Assembly: GCA_024641805.1 (NCBI GenBank)
Contig: JAHECJ010000171.1
Coordinates: 1-5,700, forward strand
DNA: 5,700 nt
Source: Desulfococcus sp.
GTDB lineage: Bacteria; Desulfobacterota; Desulfobacteria; Desulfobacterales; Desulfosalsimonadaceae
Reading direction: 5' to 3'
A program made the translations under genes and the position numbers. Shown here one piece after another: positions 1 to 4,639 of this stretch. The notes beneath the pieces are model-generated. The model saw nothing but the letters and a program-made list of their open reading frames with translations. It made no database searches and had not been told where the DNA came from. How positions within the stretch are numbered: the stretch's first letter is position 1; the number at the start of each line of letters is the position of its first letter.

Positions 1-1823
1 CGCACGGAAAGTGTTCCGTTTTCCCGTTCCTTTTCACCGGCGGTGATGATCAATGGAATCTGGTTGATCTGGGCTTCCCGGATCTTTTTATTCAGGCTTT
101 CGGTGCGCCCATCAATCGACGAACGCAGGCCGGCTTTCTCAAATGTCCGGTGGAGTTCTTCGGCAAAAGGCGAAAGATCATCATTGATGGGCAGGATCAC
201 CACCTGGACCGGTGACATCCAGAGCGGGAATTTCCCGGCAAAATGCTCTATCAGAATCCCTAAAAACCGTTCAATGGATCCGTAAATTACCCGGTGGATC
301 ATGACCGGCCGGTGCTTGTCATTATCCGGCCCGATGTAGGAAAGGTCAAACCGTTCCGGCAGCGACATATCCAGCTGGATGGTGCCGCACTGCCAGGTCC
401 GGCCGATGGCATCCTTGATATGGATGTCGATTTTCGGACCATAAAACGCACCGTCGCCTTCATTGATTTTATATTCCAGGCCGTACGCATCCAGAGCGCC
501 CTTGAGCCCGCTGGTGGCACTTTCCCACTGCTCATCGCTGCCGATGGATTTCTTTGGACGCGTGGAAAGCTCCAGATGAAACCCCAGGCCGAAAGTTTTA
601 TACAACCGGTCCACCAGGCGCAGCACCCCCAGAATCTCATCCTTGATCTGATCCGGGGTCATGAAGATATGCGCGTCATCCTGGTGAAACGCCCGGACCC
701 GGAACAGACCGGACAATACGCCGGAAAGCTCATGGCGGTGCACCAGGCCGACTTCCGCCGCCCTTAACGGCAGGTCCTTATAGGAATATCTCCGCCGCTT
801 ATATAACAGCATCCCGCCCGGGCAGTTCATGGGCTTAATGGCGGATTCAATGTCATCGATCACAACGGTATACATGTTGTCCCGGTAATTTTCCCAGTGC
901 CCGCTCTGCTCCCATAGACTCCGGTTTAATATAATGGGGGTTTTGGTTTCCACGTATCCGGCTGCCCGGTGTTCTTCCCGCCAGTATTCCAGCAGAGCGT
1001 TCCAGATCTCCATCCCTTTGGGGTGAAAAAAGGCCATGCCCGGTGCTTCGTCGTGAAAACTAAACAGGTCGAGCGCTGCACCGATCTTTCGATGGTCCCG
1101 CTTCCGGGCTTCTTCCAAAAAATTCAGGTAGGCTTTCAATTCCTTCTTATCAAAAAAAGCCGTGCCGTAAATCCGCTGCAGCTGTGGATTTGACGGATCC
1201 GCTCGCCAATAGGCGCCTGAGACCTTCATCAGCTTGATCGCTTTGATATACCCGGTATCCGGAACATGGGGACCCCGGCACAAATCCGTAAAATTTCCCT
1301 GGGAATAGAATGAAATGGTGCCGTCATCAAGGTCTCCTATCATTTCAAGCTTATACGATTCGTCTTTGTAGAACTCCATGGCTTCCTGCTTTGAAACCAG
1401 ACGGCGGCTGATGGGAAGCCTGGCTTTGATAATGTTATTGATTTCCGCTTCAATTTTCGGGAAATCAACTTCAGAGATCGGCTCCATATCGATATCATAA
1501 TAAAACCCGTTTTCCACGGTTGGCCCGATAGTCAGCTTGGCATCCGGGTAGAGGTTTAATACCGCCTGTGCCATGACATGCGCTGCGCTGTGCCGCATAA
1601 TTTCCAATGCCCGTTCATCCTTGGTGGTCAGAAAACTGACACCGGCGTCCCTGCCAATTTTGGTGTTCAGATCAACGAGCGTTCCGTCGACTTCCATTGC
1701 CACGCAATTGCGTGCAAATCCCTCGGAAATCGAGGTAGCAACGGTCAATCCGTCTGTTGGCGATTCAAACTGCTTTACATTTCCATCCGGAAAAGAGATA
1801 TTGATCATTGACGATTTTTCCAT
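1..1823 (-). CDS. thrS: Threonyl-tRNA synthetase (ThrRS), C-terminus cut by window edge
   Basis: Cytoplasmic class II aminoacyl-tRNA synthetase that activates threonine with ATP, charges tRNA-Thr and edits mischarged serine. The frame is open for 607 full codons to the left edge; the usual length is about 640, so roughly 30 residues are missing. Domains in order: TGS (about 6-66); editing domain with an H78-x3-H82 pair and the DLCRGPH motif (D180, C182, H186); class II catalytic core (about 250-535) with the zinc ligands C334 (MNCPGG), H385 (QDDAH) and H510 (MIHR) and motif 2 around FRVRAFHQDDAH; and the anticodon-binding domain (about 537 onward, with DGRTESLNKKIREAQ). All key residues are present. 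Two starts are possible. The ATG at 1823 is annotated, but the ATG at 1808 gives MINISFPDG, closer to the usual family N-terminus; neither has a strong ribosome binding site. In many bacteria infC, rpmI and rplT follow, which here would lie beyond the left edge. Confidence 0.97.
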   Translation of the reverse strand, partial: MEKSSMINISFPDGNVKQFESPTDGLTVATSISEGFARNCVAMEVDGTLVDLNTKIGRDAGVSFLTTKDERALEIMRHSAAHVMAQAVLNLYPDAKLTIGPTVENGFYYDIDMEPISEVDFPKIEAEINNIIKARLPISRRLVSKQEAMEFYKDESYKLEMIGDLDDGTISFYSQGNFTDLCRGPHVPDTGYIKAIKLMKVSGAYWRADPSNPQLQRIYGTAFFDKKELKAYLNFLEEARKRDHRKIGAALDLFSFHDEAPGMAFFHPKGMEIWNALLEYWREEHRAAGYVETKTPIILNRSLWEQSGHWENYRDNMYTVVIDDIESAIKPMNCPGGMLLYKRRRYSYKDLPLRAAEVGLVHRHELSGVLSGLFRVRAFHQDDAHIFMTPDQIKDEILGVLRLVDRLYKTFGLGFHLELSTRPKKSIGSDEQWESATSGLKGALDAYGLEYKINEGDGAFYGPKIDIHIKDAIGRTWQCGTIQLDMSLPERFDLSYIGPDNDKHRPVMIHRVIYGSIERFLGILIEHFAGKFPLWMSPVQVVILPINDDLSPFAEELHRTFEKAGLRSSIDGRTESLNKKIREAQINQIPLIITAGEKERENGTLSV

Positions 1824-1841
1824 TTAAAATTAATAATGATA

Positions 1842-1966
1842 AATGGCTTCGTAAAAAGTCCAACTTCTGCGTTGCGCTGCATTCTTCGTTACTTCATAGT
1901 ACAACAAGTACGAATCATCACTCAGAATTTGCGCGCCTTAAATTTGGAACTTTTTTCTTTGCCATT
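1842..1966. repeat. 125-bp imperfect palindromic repeat (MITE/REP-like)
   Basis: The ends are exact inverted hexamers (AATGGC at 1842-1847, GCCATT at 1961-1966). They continue as an imperfect match: AAAAAGTCCAA on the left arm against AAAAAGTTCCAA on the complement of the right arm. Further in, ATTCT pairs with AGAAT, and the centre is GTAC-AACAA-GTAC (1899-1911), which lies almost exactly at the midpoint. The whole element could therefore fold as one long, interrupted hairpin on either strand. It encodes no protein and I see no clear target-site duplication. From memory, similar short palindromes with TGGCTTCGTAAAAAGTCC-type ends are scattered between genes in Desulfobacterales; this was not searched. 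It starts 18 bp upstream of the thrS start, so a promoter beyond it would place it in the thrS 5' leader. Confidence 0.75.
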
Positions 1967-2026
1967 AAAAACTGATTTTCAAATGACTCATTTATAATCT
2001 TTTTAAATAATTGATAAGTTATTTTT

Positions 2027-2032
2027 TATAAT
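2027..2032 (+). promoter_or_regulatory. Candidate -10 box for the rnd-hydrolase unit
   Basis: Exact TATAAT, 113 bp upstream of the annotated rnd start and just before a perfect hairpin. The expected -35 position holds only AT-rich sequence without a TTGACA-like hexamer, so this is a candidate only. A transcript from it would begin at about 2039 and carry a leader of roughly 105 nt. Confidence 0.3.
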
Positions 2033-2036
2033 ACAG

Positions 2037-2052
2037 TGGTGATGCTTCACCA
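2037..2052. other. Perfect 6-bp hairpin / dyad near the rnd promoter
   Basis: TGGTGA (2037-2042), loop TGCT, TCACCA (2047-2052). The dyad starts 5 bp after the candidate TATAAT, where it could be an operator overlapping the transcription start or a hairpin at the 5' end of the transcript. It is followed by an AAAAGCTTTTT-like palindrome, not by a T tract alone, so it does not look like a plain terminator. Function unknown. Confidence 0.35.
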
Positions 2053-2145
2053 TGAAAAGCTTTTTACGGGATCATCTTTATTAAGTAAAGAATTTTAAAA
2101 TTTATGAAAAATGGCTATTAAGGTCAAGGGTAAATATAATTCAAA

Positions 2146-3321
2146 ATGCGCCAACAGCAAAATGATATGACAATTTCAGTTCCCGACACAATTGTTTATG
2201 TGAATTCCGCATCCGGTTTAAACGATATCATTGCCGACTTTCGCAGACAACCCGTGGTGGCGTTTGACCTGGAAGCGGATTCGATGTTTCATTTTAAAGA
2301 AAAGGTCTGTCTGATTCAGGCAGCCTCCGACTCTTTAAACTATATTATCGATCCGTTGACCATCCCGGATCTGTCACCGCTTGCGCAAATTTTGTCTGAT
2401 CCGGATATAATCAAAATTTTTCATGGGGCGGACTACGACGTCCGGAGTTTATACCGTGACTATCAAATTGTCATTCATAATCTGTTTGATACCGAACTCG
2501 CCAGCCGGTTTCTGGGAAATGCCGAGACCGGCTTAAATACCGTTTTGCAGAACCGCTTCGACATCACGCTTGAAAAAAAATACCAGAAAAAAGACTGGTC
2601 CCAACGGCCCCTGCCGGAACCGATGATTGAATATGCTGCCAAGGATGTTCAATATCTCATCCCGCTTTATGAAATCCAAAAAGAAGAACTGGCGGAAAAA
2701 GGACGTCTTGACTGGGTTGTCGAAGAATGCCGGGAGCTGGCCCAGGTCCGGTCCGGCCTTTTAAACGAAAGGCCCCTGTTTATCAAAATGAAAGGCTCCG
2801 GACACCTTGACCGGCGAAGCCTTGCCGTACTTGAAGCCCTGATGGAGTTCAGATTGAATCTGGCGGAACAGAAGGACCGCCCCCTTTTTAAAGTGATCGG
2901 CAATGCCGCCCTGACAAAAATTGCCATTACCCGGCCCGTTACAATGCAGCAGCTGATCGAAACCGGCGTATTGAGCGATAAGCAATTGAATATGTACGGA
3001 AACGCAATACTAAAACTGATCAGCAACGCATTGGCCATGCCAGCAGACACGCTCCCCCAGTACCCCTATTCTCGACCTATGCGCGTCAGCAATGACGTAT
3101 CCGCCAGGTTCAAGGTGCTGAAACAGTGGCGGGCAAAAAAGGCATCAGAACTTGCAATGGATCCCGGAGTGCTGATCAGCAATGCGGTATTAAAATCCAT
3201 TGCCGAATCAAATCCCCAAGAATATGAGAATATTGAATCAATCGCGACACTTAAAAACTGGCAAAAAAAAGAACTGGGCAAAGATATCGCGGCAGTTCTG
3301 CAAAAATCGAAAATACATTGA
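2146..3321 (+). CDS. rnd: Ribonuclease D (DEDDy 3'-5' exoribonuclease)
   Basis: A 391-residue cytoplasmic enzyme that trims 3' ends of tRNA precursors and other small stable RNAs, using two metal ions. Length and architecture match RNase D (E. coli about 375 aa). The DEDDy exonuclease domain spans about 15-190: Exo I is FDLEADS (D41, E43), Exo II is HGADYDVRSL (D98), and Exo III is YAAKDVQYL with Y163 and D167. Two helical HRDC-like domains follow, at about 212-290 and 312-388; these normally help bind RNA. All five signature residues are present, so it should be active. The start is uncertain: the ATG at 2146 has no ribosome binding site (AAGGG at 2126-2130 is 15 nt away), and the in-frame ATG at 2167 (M8) would still leave the exonuclease fold intact. 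The stop codon overlaps the next gene's start, so the two are almost certainly one operon. A DNA-related DEDDy exonuclease is a less likely alternative because of the two HRDC regions. Confidence 0.93.
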   Translation: MRQQQNDMTISVPDTIVYVNSASGLNDIIADFRRQPVVAFDLEADSMFHFKEKVCLIQAASDSLNYIIDPLTIPDLSPLAQILSDPDIIKIFHGADYDVRSLYRDYQIVIHNLFDTELASRFLGNAETGLNTVLQNRFDITLEKKYQKKDWSQRPLPEPMIEYAAKDVQYLIPLYEIQKEELAEKGRLDWVVEECRELAQVRSGLLNERPLFIKMKGSGHLDRRSLAVLEALMEFRLNLAEQKDRPLFKVIGNAALTKIAITRPVTMQQLIETGVLSDKQLNMYGNAILKLISNALAMPADTLPQYPYSRPMRVSNDVSARFKVLKQWRAKKASELAMDPGVLISNAVLKSIAESNPQEYENIESIATLKNWQKKELGKDIAAVLQKSKIH

Positions 3322-3926
3322 TGTCTGAACAACGCATTGAAATTACCGGCAGCGCCCAAATTATCCTGGAGGGCCTGTTGTCTGAAGGGACCACCGGCCG
3401 GGGCGTCGTCATCACCCACCCGCATCCGCTTTACGGCGGAGATATGAATAACATTGTTGTGGAAACCATTCAGAAGGCGTATCAGCGCAAGGGGCACGCC
3501 ACCCTGAGATTTAACTTCCGCGGGGTCGGCAGGAGTACCGGAAGCTATGATGACGGGGCCGGAGAACAGACGGATATCCTGGCTGCGTTTGATTTTTTAA
3601 GAGAAAGAAACCTGTCGGTCATTGACCTTGCGGGATATTCCTTCGGCGCCTGGGTGATCGCCCAAACGCTTGGCCGGGTGCCGGCGGATTCCGTTATTAT
3701 GATATCACCGCCGGCGGCCATGATGCGGTTTGAATCCAATGTAACCATCCCGAATCTGAAACTGGCGGTCAGCGGAAGCCGGGATGAATTCGCACCGCCG
3801 GATCTGGTTGAACCCATGGTTCATAGGTGGAACCCGGCCGCCGATTTCACGGTCATCCACGGGGCGGATCATTTCTTTTTCGGACATACGGATAAACTAA
3901 CCACTATTCTAAATAACGCTATTTAA
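3321..3926 (+). CDS. Small alpha/beta-hydrolase (COG2945-like), substrate unknown
   Basis: A 201-residue soluble protein with the serine-hydrolase fold; no signal peptide or membrane segment is visible. Family hallmarks in order: THPHPLYGGDMNN (32-44, oxyanion-hole region with the HPHP signature), LRFNFRGVGRSTG (62-74), the nucleophile elbow GYSFGAW (105-111) with S107, the likely acid D155 in SGSRDEF, and the catalytic histidine H184 in GADHFFFG. The triad is complete and in the expected order. Similar short proteins are annotated as predicted alpha/beta-superfamily hydrolases, with esterase or acyl-hydrolase activity assumed; the physiological substrate is generally unknown. The ATG at 3321 shares its A with the rnd stop (TGATG), and no ribosome binding site is visible, so translation probably depends on ribosomes finishing rnd. 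A TTG three bases earlier is a less likely start. Confidence 0.88.
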   Translation: MSEQRIEITGSAQIILEGLLSEGTTGRGVVITHPHPLYGGDMNNIVVETIQKAYQRKGHATLRFNFRGVGRSTGSYDDGAGEQTDILAAFDFLRERNLSVIDLAGYSFGAWVIAQTLGRVPADSVIMISPPAAMMRFESNVTIPNLKLAVSGSRDEFAPPDLVEPMVHRWNPAADFTVIHGADHFFFGHTDKLTTILNNAI

Positions 3927-3968
3927 GCATGAAAACTTTAAAAAAATTGGCATTCGGACAGGCGAAAC

Positions 3969-3987
3969 AAAAGACCTCAGGGTTTTT
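3969..3987. terminator. Weak, possibly bidirectional terminator hairpin between convergent genes
   Basis: AAAA-G-ACC, loop TCAG, GGT-TTTT forms a 7-bp stem with one bulged G; T-rich sequence follows on the plus strand (a T run to 3987, then AATTT) and TCTTTTGTTT on the minus strand. It lies 43 bp after the hydrolase stop and 67 bp beyond the end of the lipoprotein gene, where a terminator shared by convergent genes would sit. The stem has only three G-C/C-G-containing core pairs, so it is weak. The rest of 3927-4053 is AT-rich and shows nothing else. Confidence 0.3.
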
Positions 3988-4053
3988 AATTTAAACGATC
4001 AACTGACAACAATTTGATGTGAAAATTTTAATACCCGGATAAATGATGAAAAA

Positions 4054-4371
4054 TTATTCACCGTAAACAGTTAATTTATAAGTACCGATAATCCCTAAAA
4101 TATTTTCAGCATCCCAGTCAGCATGGTTAATTTTGGTAATGCCGGCTTGTTTCATTGCAGCTTCATAACTGACATCCCCGGTGGCTACCAGGCCCAGAAT
4201 GCTGGTACATTGAACCGTTCCCGACTTCATTGATTTTACACCGGCGTCAGCACTTACCGGCAGATTCAGCTTCGTATACAGCCCACCGACAGGATATGAT
4301 GTCGCACAGCCCACCAGAACCGGCAAAAACGCAATCAAACCTAAAAGACACAGCAATTTAAATTTTTTCAT
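4054..4371 (-). CDS. TRL-like family lipoprotein
   Basis: A 105-residue secreted lipoprotein. Residues 1-22 form a lipoprotein signal peptide: MKK, a hydrophobic core, then a lipobox ending LVGC with C22 as the lipidated residue. Ala at +2 suggests sorting to the outer membrane. The mature part has the features I associate with the TRL-like family (Pfam TRL): a G-x-Y-T segment (GGLYTKLNLPV), a central CTSILGLVATGDVSYEAAMK block (62-81), AGITKINHADWD, then NILGI and a C-terminal TVYGE. The function of this family is not known; members are small lipoproteins, often in repeated copies, but only one is seen here. The start at 4371 is set by a perfect ribosome binding site; an upstream in-frame ATG at 4392 would include that site in the coding region and is rejected. 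It is divergent from the membrane sensor and convergent with the hydrolase. Confidence 0.85.
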   Translation of the reverse strand: MKKFKLLCLLGLIAFLPVLVGCATSYPVGGLYTKLNLPVSADAGVKSMKSGTVQCTSILGLVATGDVSYEAAMKQAGITKINHADWDAENILGIIGTYKLTVYGE

Positions 4372-4376
4372 TTTTT

Positions 4377-4382
4377 CCTCCT
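4377..4382 (-). promoter_or_regulatory. Perfect Shine-Dalgarno site for the TRL-like lipoprotein
   Basis: AGGAGG on the minus strand, 5 nt before the ATG at 4371. It is the only consensus ribosome binding site in the window, suggesting high translation of this lipoprotein, and it decides the start codon. Confidence 0.85.
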
Positions 4383-4412
4383 GACCTCTCAAAAAAAATT
4401 TTCCCTTTATGT

Positions 4413-4418
4413 TTTATG
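4413..4418 (-). promoter_or_regulatory. Candidate extended -10 for the lipoprotein gene
   Basis: The minus strand reads TGGCATAAA here, resembling an extended -10 (TGnTATAAT) with CATAAA as the hexamer; no convincing -35 is seen 17 bp upstream. Transcription would start about 35 nt before the start codon, a reasonable leader length. It is weak evidence on its own. Confidence 0.22.
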
Positions 4419-4447
4419 CCAGATTCGTCTGCCCGAATGCCCCGGGT

Positions 4448-4464
4448 ACACTTTATTTAAGTGT
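4448..4464. repeat. Perfect 6-bp inverted repeat in the lipoprotein-sensor spacer
   Basis: ACACTT, 5-base spacer TATTT, AAGTGT. The dyad lies about 30 bp upstream of the candidate lipoprotein -10 and 176 bp upstream of the sensor start, so it could be an operator for either gene. With no T tract beside it and no second copy in the window, its role is unproven. Confidence 0.35.
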
Positions 4465-4572
4465 TCATCCGAGAGGACATGATATCTGCTCAAAAAAAAG
4501 GAATCAATAGAATATTCGATATGGCGGTTGTGACCCATTGCTCACACGGCACCGCTAAAATCAATATATCCT

Positions 4573-4600
4573 TTTACATTGCAGTTATTATTGATACAAA
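4573..4600 (+). promoter_or_regulatory. Candidate sigma70-type promoter for the membrane sensor
   Basis: TTTACA (4573-4578, 5 of 6 to TTGACA), a 16-bp spacer, then TACAAA (4595-4600, 4 of 6 to TATAAT), about 40 bp before the sensor ATG. Spacing is slightly short and the surroundings are AT-rich, so a chance match is possible. Apart from this and the inverted repeat at 4448-4464, the 268-bp spacer 4372-4639 shows only a 49-codon open frame of doubtful reality. Confidence 0.25.
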
Positions 4601-4639
4601 GAAAAAAATTAATCGAATGGCCACATAGAAAAAAAATTA

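Larger units (their letters stand above)
1967..2145. promoter_or_regulatory. AT-rich divergent promoter region between thrS and rnd
   Basis: This is the part of the thrS-rnd intergenic region not taken up by the palindromic repeat. It is strongly AT-rich and holds no recognisable gene. On the plus strand a perfect TATAAT lies at 2027-2032, but no good -35 hexamer sits 16-18 bp upstream; TTGATA at 2011-2016 is only 10 bp away. On the minus strand TATAAA (1996-1991) is a possible -10 for thrS, also without a clear -35. A divergent pair must be promoted from here or from the repeat, so a promoter role is likely, though the exact hexamers are uncertain. I saw no sign of a T-box or other threonine-responsive leader. 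Confidence 0.4.

Noticed and set aside
43..767. Plus-strand open frames at 43-285 and 294-767, and others through 1827
   Set aside because: They lie opposite the thrS coding frame, whose class II synthetase motifs are unmistakable; the plus-strand products match no family I recognise.
1824..2036. T-box or other threonine-sensing leader upstream of thrS
   Set aside because: No T-box sequence or terminator/antiterminator pair was found; the only large structure is the palindromic repeat, which lacks a T tract after its stem in the thrS direction.
2053..2063. AAAAGCTTTTT as a terminator
   Set aside because: It is a short AT palindrome without a GC-rich stem and lies between a promoter-like sequence and the gene it would serve.
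2667..3497. Minus-strand open frames at 2667-3050, 2761-2985 and 3066-3497
   Set aside because: They are antisense to rnd and the hydrolase, which have complete catalytic motifs; the antisense products have biased, Arg/Ser-rich composition typical of shadow frames.
3545..3887. Minus-strand open frames opposite the hydrolase
   Set aside because: Shadow frames of a gene with a full Ser-Asp-His triad.
4372..4392. Seven-residue N-terminal extension of the lipoprotein (MRGQEEK from ATG 4392)
   Set aside because: The extension would be encoded by the AGGAGG ribosome binding site itself and would put charged residues ahead of a normal signal peptide.
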